Source: JAFAXD01 sp963816775 (GTDB taxonomy: Bacteria; Pseudomonadota; Alphaproteobacteria; Rhizobiales; Xanthobacteraceae). From it: a stretch of 64,000 bases of DNA. Positions 17,093 through 25,874 of the stretch are shown piece by piece (position 1 is the stretch's first letter; the number at the start of each line of letters is the position of its first letter). The stretch covers positions 1 to 64,000 of the forward strand of contig CAWFLX010000059.1 in the NCBI GenBank assembly GCA_963816775.1, given 5' to 3'. Position numbers and translations under genes: made by a program. The notes under the pieces are model-generated. The model saw only the letters and a program-made list of their open reading frames with translations, had not been told where the DNA came from and did no database searches.

Positions 17093-18064
17093 GTGAATCG
17101 ATGGCTCGTGCGGACACTCGCCACGCTATCGATTGCGAGCGCGCCAATCTGCTCGCTCGCCCGCGCTGACTATCCCGATCGGACCATCAAGGTCATCTGC
17201 GCGTATGCGGCTGGCGGCGGCGGCGATCTGATGGTGCGCTGGTATGCCAATGCCCTGAAGGACTTGGCCGGAAAGCCGGTGGTCGTCGAGAACAAGGTCG
17301 GGGCCAACGGTCACGTTGGCGATCAGGCCGCGATGGATGCCCGACCCGACGGCTACACCATGATCATCACCGGAGCGTCCGCCTATGTGGGCAATCCGCT
17401 GCTGATGAAAGGCATCGACTACGATCCGATGGTCGCGCTGGCGCCGATCACGACGCTCAACGAGCTCGGTCTCATTCTGGTGGTCAATCCGAAGCTGCCC
17501 ATTCACTCGGTCGCCGATCTTACGGCGTTCATCAAGAGCAAGAATGGCAAGGCCCTCTACGGGGTGCAGACGTCGAGTGCCCTGGTCGCGGCCAACCTCT
17601 ACCTTCAGAAAATCGGCGCCGAGGCGACGCGCGTGAACTACAAGAGCGCGGCTGACGCCGCCTCCGATATTGTGGCTGGGCTGATCGACTTCTATTTCCC
17701 GGACGCCACCTTGGCGATGGCGCAGGCCGCGCAGGGGCGCGTGCGCATGCTCGCATCGACGCCGGCAAAACGCGTCTCGGTCGCGCCCGAGCTTCCCACC
17801 TTGCAGGAAGCGGGCGTGCCCGACTTCGACTATTCGGTCGTGTGGGGCGCATGGTTCCCGAGGACAACCCCGGAGCCGATCATCGGACGGATGCATGATT
17901 GGCTGGTCGAGATCGTCGAGCGCCCGGCCACTCGCAAGTTCCTGTTCGAGGCGGGCGCGGAGCCGCGCCCATCGGGGTCGCCGGCCGCGATGGGCGAGGT
18001 GATCAAGGGCGAGTACGAGAAGTGGCGCCGAATCGTGCAGGCCGCCAAGATCGAAAAAGAGTAA
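17093..18064 (+). CDS. TctC/Bug family periplasmic binding protein
   Basis: A 323-residue secreted protein with a signal peptide ending at SLARA and the Bug-family start DYPDRTIKVICAYAAGGGGD. DARPDGYTMIITGAS and ELPTLQEAGVPDF are also typical. Bug proteins bind small carboxylates for tripartite tricarboxylate transporters, but most in this clade are orphans without TctAB, as here. GTG 17093 follows GGAGG; frames upstream are not protein-like. It precedes the peptide ABC transporter genes by 12 bases and may be co-transcribed with them. Confidence 0.93.
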   Translation: MNRWLVRTLATLSIASAPICSLARADYPDRTIKVICAYAAGGGGDLMVRWYANALKDLAGKPVVVENKVGANGHVGDQAAMDARPDGYTMIITGASAYVGNPLLMKGIDYDPMVALAPITTLNELGLILVVNPKLPIHSVADLTAFIKSKNGKALYGVQTSSALVAANLYLQKIGAEATRVNYKSAADAASDIVAGLIDFYFPDATLAMAQAAQGRVRMLASTPAKRVSVAPELPTLQEAGVPDFDYSVVWGAWFPRTTPEPIIGRMHDWLVEIVERPATRKFLFEAGAEPRPSGSPAAMGEVIKGEYEKWRRIVQAAKIEKE

Positions 18065-18076
18065 AGCATTCCTCGC

Positions 18077-19117
18077 ATGGCTCAGGTTCAACTCAATTCA
18101 CCGGCCACAGGAGAGCGCGGCGCGCCGAGCGCGCAGGAAGCCCTGCTGTCGGTGCGCAATTTGTCGATCGCATTCAACGACGGATCTGATTGGTTTTCCG
18201 TTCTCACCGACGTTTCGTTTGCCGTGATGCCGGGCGAAACCCTCGGCGTCGTGGGCGAGAGCGGTTGCGGCAAATCGATCACCGCACTCTCGATCCTCGG
18301 GCTGCTGCCGCGGCGCGGCTGCCGGCGGACCGGCCAGATTCTGTTCGAGGGTCGCGACCTGGTGCAATTCGGCGAGGCCGACATGCGCCGGGTGCGCGGG
18401 CGCCGCATCGGCATGATCTTTCAGGAGCCGATGAGCGCACTCGATCCGGTGTTCACCGTCGGTCATCAGATCGCCGAAACGGTGCGCGCGCATTTTCCAG
18501 TCTCGGCAAGCGAGGCGCGCGAACGCGCGGTCGAGGCGCTGGCGGCGGTCGGGATCCCATCGCCGCGCAACTGCGTGACGATGTATCCGATGAGCTTGTC
18601 GGGCGGCATGCGGCAGCGGGTGATGATCGCGATGGCGCTGGTGTGCGAGCCGCGGTTGCTGATCGCGGACGAGCCGACTACGGCGCTCGACGTGACCATC
18701 CAGGCGCAGATCGTCGATTTGTTGCAAGACCTCAGTCAACGCACCGGTACCGCGCTCCTGTTCATCACCCACAACCTCGGGATCGTGGCCGAAAGCTGCT
18801 CGCGAATGTTGACCATGTATGCCGGACAGGTGGTCGAGGATGGACCGGTCGACGACATCCTGTCGCGGCCGCTGCATCCCTATACGGCCGGATTGCTCGC
18901 CTCGCTGCCGCAGCAGCGTCATCGCAGGTCGAAGCTCCCGTCGATTCCCGGACGCGTTCCCTCGCCGCGCGAAATGCCAACCGGCTGCCGGTTTGGTCCG
19001 CGCTGCAGCCATGTCGAGGCGGCTTGTCGCGAGCCACAGATACTGGTCGCCCGCGGCGAGCGCCATGTGCGCTGTCGGCGAGCCGACGCGCTGGTCCTGG
19101 CGGGAGCCGGATCGTGA
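18077..19117 (+). CDS. Oligopeptide-type ABC transporter ATP-binding protein (DppD-like)
   Basis: The 346-residue ATPase has Walker A GESGCGKS, signature LSGGMRQRV and Walker B LLIADEPTTALD. The C-terminal oligopeptide/dipeptide extension carries HPYTAGLLASLP and GCRFGPRCSHVEAAC. It pairs with the next gene to energise the two permeases at 23395-25223. It overlaps the following gene by GTGA. Confidence 0.94.
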   Translation: MAQVQLNSPATGERGAPSAQEALLSVRNLSIAFNDGSDWFSVLTDVSFAVMPGETLGVVGESGCGKSITALSILGLLPRRGCRRTGQILFEGRDLVQFGEADMRRVRGRRIGMIFQEPMSALDPVFTVGHQIAETVRAHFPVSASEARERAVEALAAVGIPSPRNCVTMYPMSLSGGMRQRVMIAMALVCEPRLLIADEPTTALDVTIQAQIVDLLQDLSQRTGTALLFITHNLGIVAESCSRMLTMYAGQVVEDGPVDDILSRPLHPYTAGLLASLPQQRHRRSKLPSIPGRVPSPREMPTGCRFGPRCSHVEAACREPQILVARGERHVRCRRADALVLAGAGS

Positions 19118-20115
19118 CCGATATCCTGACCGTCGACGAGCTCGAGATCGCGTTTCCGGCGCGCCAGCGCCATCAGTTTATCCGCGCCGTGGACGGCGTG
19201 GGATTCCGGGTTGCGCAAGGCGAGACGTTTGGCGTCATCGGCGAGTCCGGCTCGGGCAAGTCGACGCTCGGGCGCTGTATCGTATGCCTGGTGCGGCCGA
19301 CGAGCGGGCGCGTGCTGCACGACGGCGAGGATCCGTTTGTGCTCAATTCCAATGAGCTGCGGCGCCATCGCCGCGGGTTTCAGATCATCTTCCAGGATCC
19401 CAACTCCGCGCTCGATCCGCGCATGACGATCCTGGAAAGCGTGCGTGAGCCGCTCGACGTCGCCGGCATCGGCTCGTCGCAGGATCGGCAGAGGCGCGCG
19501 CTCGCCATGCTCGACCGGGTCGCGCTCTCGGCCGAGCTCGCGGGCCGCTATCCGCACGAGATCTCCGGCGGCCAGAAACAGCGGGCCAATATCGCGCGGG
19601 CGTTGGTGCTCGAGCCGCGGCTGATCGTGTGCGACGAAGTCGTTGCGGCGCTCGACGTCTCGATCCAGGCCGACATGCTCAACCTGTTCGCAGAGCTTCA
19701 GCGCGAGTTCTCGCTCACCTATGTGTTCATCAGCCACGATCTGCGCGTTGTCGCCCACGTCGCCGATCGGGTGGCGGTGATGTATTTCGGCAAGCTGGTC
19801 GAATTGGGTCCCGCGCAGGCGCTGATGACGACGCCGCTGCATCCCTATACGCAGGCGCTATTGTCGGCTGAGCCGGAGCCGGTGCCGGCGCGGCTGCGCA
19901 GCAGGCAGCGCATTATTTTGCAAGGTGAGATCCCGAGCGCATTGGCGCCGCCGAGCGGCTGCCGGTTCCACACCCGATGTCCGTTGGCGGTGGCGGAATG
20001 TTCGGCGCGCGAGCCGGAGTGGCGCGAGATCGCGCCCGGCCATTTTGCGGCGTGCCATTTTGCGGGACAATCGGCAGCGGTGCCGGCAGGCGAGGGCAAA
20101 TCGGCCATCAACTGA
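19114..20115 (+). CDS. Oligopeptide-type ABC transporter ATP-binding protein (DppF-like)
   Basis: The 333-residue ATPase starts at GTG 19114, overlapping the stop of the preceding ATPase; the longer upstream frame is antiparallel to known sequence and not real. It has Walker A GESGSGKST, signature ISGGQKQRANIARAL, and a variant Walker B region LIVCDEVVAALD, where the usual Pro after DE is Val. The C-terminal dipeptide-transporter extension (HPYTQALLSAEP and GCRFHTRCPLA) is present. Second ATPase of the same importer. Confidence 0.93.
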   Translation: MTDILTVDELEIAFPARQRHQFIRAVDGVGFRVAQGETFGVIGESGSGKSTLGRCIVCLVRPTSGRVLHDGEDPFVLNSNELRRHRRGFQIIFQDPNSALDPRMTILESVREPLDVAGIGSSQDRQRRALAMLDRVALSAELAGRYPHEISGGQKQRANIARALVLEPRLIVCDEVVAALDVSIQADMLNLFAELQREFSLTYVFISHDLRVVAHVADRVAVMYFGKLVELGPAQALMTTPLHPYTQALLSAEPEPVPARLRSRQRIILQGEIPSALAPPSGCRFHTRCPLAVAECSAREPEWREIAPGHFAACHFAGQSAAVPAGEGKSAIN

Positions 20116-20177
20116 TCGCGCAACGTCGCGCTCATGAATCGAAACAAACAACAAGAGAGACCGGAAGGGAGGAACAC

Positions 20178-21728
20178 ATGGTTGGCGCAACGGTGGACCG
20201 GCGCACGGTCATCAAGTCAGGCGCAGCGGCGGCGAGCGCGGGTCTGTTGCCGCGCAGCGCATTCTCCGCAACAGCACCGCGCAAGGGCGGCAGCCTGCGG
20301 GTATCGATGCCGTACAATCCGGCTTCGGTCGATCCGATGACCGGCCGCAACCTGCCGGATTTCAATGTCCTGTACGCGGTGTTCGACGCGCTCATCGACT
20401 TCGAGCCGTCGACGCTCGCGCTCAAGCCGGGTCTCGCCAAGTCTTGGAGCTTCAGCGATCCAACCACGCTCGTGCTGGATCTCGTCGATGGCGTGAGCTT
20501 CCACGACGGCGCGCCGTTCAACGCCGAGGCCGTCAAATTCAACCTGGAGCGCTACAAGACCGACCCGCGCTCCAACGTGAAGCCTGATCTCGGTACGTTG
20601 GACAAGGTCGAGGTCACCGGCGCCAGTCAGGTCACCTTGCGCCTGAACAAGCCGAACGCCGGCCTTCCGACCGTCCTGACCAACCGCGTCGGTTGCATGG
20701 TTTCGCCCAAGTCGGTGCAGGACAAGGGACCGAACGTCGACCGCACGCCGGTCGGGACCGGACCATTCCGGTTCGTCGACTGGCAGGACAACGCAAGCCT
20801 CACGCTCGTGCGCAACGACAAGTACTGGAAGCAGGGCTTGCCCTATCTCGACGGCATCAACATTCGCATCATCAACGAGCTCAACACCGCGCTGCGCACC
20901 GCGATCGCCGGCGAGGCCGATGTCGTCCTCAACATGCAGGCGCAACAAAAGGCGGTGGCCGATCGATCGACCAACGTGACGGTGAGCGTCGGGCCCTCGC
21001 TGACGTTCTACGGAATATTCCTGAACTACGGTCGGCCGCCGCTCGACGATGTGCGCGTGCGGCAGGCGCTCAACTATGCGATCAATCGCGAGGAGATCAA
21101 CAAGGTGATCGTGCTCGGCCTCGGCCAGCCGACCAGCGCAATTCTGCCCAAGCAGCATTGGGCGTGCGACGAGACCACCATCAACTACTACAGCCACGAC
21201 CCGGACAAGGCCAAGCGGCTGCTCGCCGAGGCCGGATACGCGAACGGCCTCGACCTCGACGCGTTCGGCTGGCCGGATCAGACCGCGATGCAGCGTCAGG
21301 AGCTGATCGTATCGCAGCTCGCAAAGGCCGGCTTCCGCGTGAAGCTGACCCCGGTCGCGCCCGGGCAGGCGATGCAGAACTTCCTGCTGGAAAAGAAGGG
21401 CGCCATGCTGATCAGCCCGACCGGCGGCTACCCGGATCCGAGCCAGTTTTATGACGCGATGTTCGGCAAGGACGCGCTCCGCAACGCCGCCAAGATCGAG
21501 ATCCCGGGCTATCGCGAGCTCGTCGACGCCACCATGGCGGCGCAGGATCAGCCCGCCCGCAAAGCGGCGTTCGCCAAGCTCCAGCGCTTCGTGATTGAGC
21601 AGGCGCTGCAGGTTCCACAATTCATCTCGCCCAACATCGTTGTGGCGAGCCCCAAGGTCCGCAATCTGGTCGACAACCTGCCGGGCACGCCCAAGTTTAC
21701 CGAGGTGTGGCTTGATGCCTCTGCCTGA
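20178..21728 (+). CDS. Peptide ABC transporter substrate-binding protein (SBP family 5), paralogue 1
   Basis: A 516-residue periplasmic protein with a twin-arginine-like signal (VDRRTVIKSGAAAASAGLLP). It has the family 5 features GGSLRVSMPYNPASVDPMTG, VDGVSFHDGAPFNAEAVKF and VRQALNYAINREEINKVI. ATG 20178 follows GGAGG. It is closely similar along its whole length to the next gene, showing tandem duplication. The ligand (peptide, opine or other) is not predictable. Confidence 0.94.
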   Translation: MVGATVDRRTVIKSGAAAASAGLLPRSAFSATAPRKGGSLRVSMPYNPASVDPMTGRNLPDFNVLYAVFDALIDFEPSTLALKPGLAKSWSFSDPTTLVLDLVDGVSFHDGAPFNAEAVKFNLERYKTDPRSNVKPDLGTLDKVEVTGASQVTLRLNKPNAGLPTVLTNRVGCMVSPKSVQDKGPNVDRTPVGTGPFRFVDWQDNASLTLVRNDKYWKQGLPYLDGINIRIINELNTALRTAIAGEADVVLNMQAQQKAVADRSTNVTVSVGPSLTFYGIFLNYGRPPLDDVRVRQALNYAINREEINKVIVLGLGQPTSAILPKQHWACDETTINYYSHDPDKAKRLLAEAGYANGLDLDAFGWPDQTAMQRQELIVSQLAKAGFRVKLTPVAPGQAMQNFLLEKKGAMLISPTGGYPDPSQFYDAMFGKDALRNAAKIEIPGYRELVDATMAAQDQPARKAAFAKLQRFVIEQALQVPQFISPNIVVASPKVRNLVDNLPGTPKFTEVWLDASA

Positions 21729-21828
21729 ACGGCGTGCACCCATTGTGCGCGCGGGCTATGGTTAGAGCAGCCGAGTGTCTGACGGCGACTTCGACGCCGC
21801 GATTGATTGACACCATGGGAGGATGGAG

Positions 21829-23385
21829 ATGACGAGGGACATCGATCAGGTCATGCTGGACCGCCGCGACGTCATGAAGGGAACCGCGGCGGCGGCCGGG
21901 GCCTTGCTGCTGCCGGGCGGCGCAATCGCGCAGGGAACGCCGCGCAAGGGCGGCGTCCTGCGGGTGGCGATGCCCTACAATCCCGGCTCGGTCGATCCGA
22001 TGACCGGGCGCAACCTCACCGACTTCAACGTCCTCTACGGGGTGTTCGACGCGCTGGTCGACTTCGAGCCGCTCACGCTGGAGCTCAAGCCCGGCCTTGC
22101 CAAGACCTGGAAGTTCACGGATCTCAAGACGCTCGTGCTCGATCTGGTCGATGGCGTCAAATTCCACGACGGAACGCCGTTCAATGCCGAGGCCGTCAAG
22201 TTCAATCTCGAGCGCTACAAGAACGATCCGCGCTCCAACGTGAAATCCGACCTCGGCACCGTCGACAAGGTCGAGGTCACTGGGCCCAGCCAAGTGACCA
22301 TCAGGCTGAACAAGCCCAACGTCGGCCTCCCGACCATTTTGACCAACCGAGTTGGGTTGATGGTGTCTCCCACATCGATTCAAGAGAAAGGCCCCAACGT
22401 CGACCGCAATCCGGTGGGAACCGGTCCGTTCAAGTTCGTGAGCTGGCAGGACAACGATAGTTTCGTGCTCACCCGCAATGAGAACTACTGGCGGCCCGGA
22501 CTGCCGTACCTCGACGGCATCAACATGCGCATCATCAGCGAGCTCAATACCGTGGCTCGCACGGTGATCGCCGGCGAGACCGACGTGGCCCTCAACCTGC
22601 AACCGCAGCAGAAGGTGGTCGCCGATCGCTCTCCCAACGTGGTGACGAAGGTATTTCCGTCACTGGTGCCCTACGGCGCCTTCATCAACTACTCACGCCC
22701 GCCGCTCGATGACGTGCGCATTCGGCAGGCGCTCAACTACGCGATCAATCGCGACGAGATCAACAAGGTGGCGGCGCTCGGCCTCGGGCAGGTGTCGAGC
22801 ACGATCCTGTCGAAGTCGTTGTGGGCGTGCGATCCGGCGACTGCGAACTACTACACACACGACGTCGACAAGGCCAAGAAGCTCCTGGCCGAAGCCGGCC
22901 ATCCGGACGGGATCGAGATCGAGTTGATCGGGTGGCCCGACCAGACCGCGATGCAGCGCCAGGAGCTCATCATCTCGCAGCTCGCCAAGGCCGGCATCCG
23001 CGTCAAGCTGACGGCGCTTTCCCCGCAGCAGGCCGTGCAGGCGTTCATGATCGACAAGAAAGGCGCGATGTTCGTCAGCCCGTCGTCGCCGTTCGCCGAT
23101 CCGAGTCAGTTCTACGAAAATCTGTTCGGCAAAGACGCACTGCGCAACGCCGGCCGTGTCGAGCTGCCGGGTTTCCGCGAGCTCCTGGACGCCACCATGG
23201 ATACGCCGGAGCAGAGCGTGCGCAAGGCGGCGTTTGCCAAGCTGCAGCGGTTCGTGGTCGAAAACGCGTTGCAGATGGTGCAATTCATCGCGCCAGCGAT
23301 CGGCGTGATGAGTCCCAAGGTGCAAAACTATACCGACGGCCTGCCGGCAACGCCGAAGTTCACCGAGGTCTGGCTGTCTGCGTAA
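21829..23385 (+). CDS. Peptide ABC transporter substrate-binding protein (SBP family 5), paralogue 2
   Basis: A 518-residue protein with a twin-arginine signal (LDRRDVMKGTAAAAGALLLP), the start GGVLRVAMPYNPGSVDPMTG and VRIRQALNYAINRDEINKV-like matches. It is collinear with paralogue 1 over the whole mature protein. ATG 21829 is preferred to ATG 21823 because GGGAGG directly abuts the latter. It is followed after 9 bases by the first permease, so this copy is the one most tightly coupled to the transporter. Confidence 0.94.
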   Translation: MTRDIDQVMLDRRDVMKGTAAAAGALLLPGGAIAQGTPRKGGVLRVAMPYNPGSVDPMTGRNLTDFNVLYGVFDALVDFEPLTLELKPGLAKTWKFTDLKTLVLDLVDGVKFHDGTPFNAEAVKFNLERYKNDPRSNVKSDLGTVDKVEVTGPSQVTIRLNKPNVGLPTILTNRVGLMVSPTSIQEKGPNVDRNPVGTGPFKFVSWQDNDSFVLTRNENYWRPGLPYLDGINMRIISELNTVARTVIAGETDVALNLQPQQKVVADRSPNVVTKVFPSLVPYGAFINYSRPPLDDVRIRQALNYAINRDEINKVAALGLGQVSSTILSKSLWACDPATANYYTHDVDKAKKLLAEAGHPDGIEIELIGWPDQTAMQRQELIISQLAKAGIRVKLTALSPQQAVQAFMIDKKGAMFVSPSSPFADPSQFYENLFGKDALRNAGRVELPGFRELLDATMDTPEQSVRKAAFAKLQRFVVENALQMVQFIAPAIGVMSPKVQNYTDGLPATPKFTEVWLSA

Positions 23386-23394
23386 GGACCAGTA

Positions 23395-24348
23395 ATGGGC
23401 AAACTTCCACGCCTGATCGGCCGCCGTCTTTGGCAACTGCTGCCGATCATCGTGTTTGCGACCTTCGTGGTATTCTCGCTGCTGCAGCTGGTGCCCGGCG
23501 ATCCCGCGGTCGTGCTCGCCGGCGATTACGCGTCGGAACAGCGCATCGCGGAGATTAGGCAGATCTACGGACTCGATCAGCCTTTCGTGGTCCAGTATGG
23601 GGTGTGGCTTCTGCACGCGCTCGAGGGCAATCTCGGGCGCTCGCTCCTGACCAGCCAGCCGGTGTCGGAGCTGATCCTCTACCGGCTTCCGAACACCATC
23701 CTGATCGCGGTTTATGCGCTCGTGATCGCGGGCGCGGTCGGTGTGTCGCTCGGTGTGCTCGCGGCCACCCGGGTCGGCACACGGCTCGACTCATTCATCA
23801 CTGGGCTCGCGTCGCTTGGTGTCGCACTTCCGAGTTTCTGGCTCGCCATGATCCTGGTCGCGACGCTGTCGCTCAACTATCACTGGTTCCCGACCACGGG
23901 CGCGGTGTCGATCACAACCGATCCGTGGGGCGCGCTGATGCACGCGACTCTGCCGGCGATCGCGCTTGCGGTCGGCGTGATCGCCGAGCTTGCCCGCCAG
24001 GTGCGCAGTGCTCTGATCGAAGTGCTCAATTCGCAATATATCCGCACGCTGCGCGCCAAAGGTCTCGGCGCCGGCGCGGTGCTGTGGAAGCACGGATTGC
24101 GCAACATCAGCGTGACGTTGCTGACGTTGCTCGGCCTGCAGGTCAATCGGCTGTTCTCGGGCGCGGTCGTGATCGAAGCCGTGTTCGCAATCCCGGGCGT
24201 CGGCAGTCTCGTCGCCACCTCGGCCCTCAACAAGGATTTCCCGGTCGTGCAGGGGGTGGTGCTGGTGCTGGTCGTCATCGTCATCCTGGTCAATCTGGCG
24301 GTCGATGTGCTCAACGCGCTGCTCGATCCGCGGGCGGCGGAAGCATGA
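23395..24348 (+). CDS. ABC transporter permease (DppB-like)
   Basis: A 317-residue inner-membrane permease with six predicted transmembrane helices, the N-terminal DppB/OppB domain (RRLWQLLPIIVFATFVVFSL, VPGDPAVVLAG) and the EAA-like loop YIRTLRAKGLGAGAVLWKHG. It ends at ATGA, overlapping the next permease. Forms the translocation pore with that gene's product. Confidence 0.95.
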   Translation: MGKLPRLIGRRLWQLLPIIVFATFVVFSLLQLVPGDPAVVLAGDYASEQRIAEIRQIYGLDQPFVVQYGVWLLHALEGNLGRSLLTSQPVSELILYRLPNTILIAVYALVIAGAVGVSLGVLAATRVGTRLDSFITGLASLGVALPSFWLAMILVATLSLNYHWFPTTGAVSITTDPWGALMHATLPAIALAVGVIAELARQVRSALIEVLNSQYIRTLRAKGLGAGAVLWKHGLRNISVTLLTLLGLQVNRLFSGAVVIEAVFAIPGVGSLVATSALNKDFPVVQGVVLVLVVIVILVNLAVDVLNALLDPRAAEA

Positions 24349-25223
24349 CCGCCGTCGTCGACCTTCCGGCACCGCCGCGGCGCTCGCGCGCCGTCAAAGT
24401 TCTGCGCTGGATGCGCCACGACCTGCGCGCCGTGCTGAGCATTGCGTTTCTTTCGTTGCTGGTGATTGTTGCGATCTTCGCCCCGGTGCTGGCGCCGTAT
24501 TCGCCGGTCGATCAGGACGTAACCCAGTTGCTGCTGCCGCCAAGCGCCGCACACTGGCTTGGCACCGATGATCTTGGCCGCGACGTGCTCAGCCGGCTGA
24601 TCTGGGGCGCACCCAACTCGCTCTATGCTTCGTTCCTGGCGGTCGGCGTCGGCGTTGCGCTCGGCGTCCCGGTTGGCCTGGTGATCGGCTTCCTGGGCGG
24701 TTGGATCGACGAGGTGGTAAGCCGCTTCATCGACGCGCTGCTGTCGTTCCCGCCGATCGTGCTGGCGATTGCGGTCACCGGCGCGCTCGGCATCGGACTG
24801 ACCAACGCGATGCTCTCGGTCGGTTTCGTATTCGCGCCGGTGCTGGCGAGACTGGTGCGCGCGCAGACCCTGGTGGTAAAGAGCGCGCTCTATGTCGATG
24901 CCGCGCGTGGGTTCGGCGCCAGCACCAGCCACATCATCATCAGGCACATTGTGCCGAACGCCATCCAGCCCGTGATCGTCCAGGTCACGCTCATGCTCGC
25001 AATTGCGCTGCTCGCCGAGGCAAGCCTGAGCTTCCTGTCGCTTGGCGTGCAGCCGCCGGCCGCAAGCTGGGGCGGCATGCTGGCGCGTGCCTACAATTAC
25101 ATCGAGATCGCGCCCGAGCAGATGTACGCGCCCGGCCTCGCCATCCTGTTCACCGCGCTTGCCTTCAACGCGCTTGGGGAATCGATGCGGGTCGCGCTCG
25201 ATCCGACCATGAAGCGGCGGTGA
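24345..25223 (+). CDS. ABC transporter permease (DppC-like)
   Basis: A 292-residue permease starting at ATG 24345, overlapping the previous stop. It has the DppC N-terminal domain (FAPVLAPYSPVDQD), HWLGTDDLGRDVLSRLIWG, multiple transmembrane helices and the EAA-like loop YVDAARGFGASTSHIIIRHI. Last gene of the importer operon; the 170 bases after it hold no gene. Confidence 0.95.
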   Translation: MTAVVDLPAPPRRSRAVKVLRWMRHDLRAVLSIAFLSLLVIVAIFAPVLAPYSPVDQDVTQLLLPPSAAHWLGTDDLGRDVLSRLIWGAPNSLYASFLAVGVGVALGVPVGLVIGFLGGWIDEVVSRFIDALLSFPPIVLAIAVTGALGIGLTNAMLSVGFVFAPVLARLVRAQTLVVKSALYVDAARGFGASTSHIIIRHIVPNAIQPVIVQVTLMLAIALLAEASLSFLSLGVQPPAASWGGMLARAYNYIEIAPEQMYAPGLAILFTALAFNALGESMRVALDPTMKRR

Positions 25224-25394
25224 CGGTCGGCTCCGCCCTTCCAAGGGCGTCATTGCCGGCAATGCGGGCATGCCCGGGAGAAGGCGTGACCAGAAAAACC
25301 CGGGCTCGGTATGAAACCCCGAACCAGATACCTTGGCGTGCCGGGCAAGCTCATGTCATAGTTTCTGCACTGACGTGGTTAGCCTTTCGGGTCG

Positions 25395-25850
25395 ATGGGA
25401 AACTTCAAAACGGGGACACCGATCGTGTGCAGGATCGCGGCCGCGATGCTGATCGCGCTTGCGGCGGTGGGATCCGCTGCGGCCGAGGTGCGCATCAAGG
25501 GAAGCCCGGGCGGGCAGATCGGCGAGTTCCTTGACCTGTTCGAGGAGGTGCGCGCGACCGGCGAGCGCGTCGTCATCGATGGGCCATGCCTCTCCGCCTG
25601 CACACTGGTTCTAGGCGTCGTGCCGAAGAGCAGGATCTGCGTCACGTCCCGGGCCGTGCTGGGCTTCCATGCCGCGTGGGTGCCGACCCAACGCGGACGC
25701 GCAGTTGAGCAACCCGCGGCCACGCGACTGATGATGGATATTTATCCCTCCGAAGTGCGCGGGTGGATCCTGCGGCGCGGCGGTCTCAACTCGCACCTGA
25801 TCTTGCTGCGCGGCCACGAGCTGATGGCGTTTTATCCGCGCTGCATCTGA
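25395..25850 (+). CDS. Secreted ClpP-like periplasmic protein of unknown function
   Basis: A 151-residue protein with a signal peptide (to VGSAAAE) and a small alpha/beta domain: RIKGSPGGQIGEFLDLFEE, then VVIDGPCLSACTLVLGVVP, then AVLGFHAAW. The order resembles ClpP/crotonase-like periplasmic proteins (COG3904-like), where the Ser-Ala-Cys-Thr segment occupies the nucleophile loop. Conserved Cys residues in GPCLSACT could form a disulfide. Function unknown. It stands alone, convergent with the LLM monooxygenase gene. Confidence 0.65.
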   Translation: MGNFKTGTPIVCRIAAAMLIALAAVGSAAAEVRIKGSPGGQIGEFLDLFEEVRATGERVVIDGPCLSACTLVLGVVPKSRICVTSRAVLGFHAAWVPTQRGRAVEQPAATRLMMDIYPSEVRGWILRRGGLNSHLILLRGHELMAFYPRCI

Positions 25851-25874
25851 TGTTTACGGCGGGTGCCGCGACCG

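Noticed and set aside
20217..21743. 508-codon minus-strand frame opposite the first binding protein
   Set aside because: Antisense shadow; the plus-strand protein is a clear family 5 binding protein.
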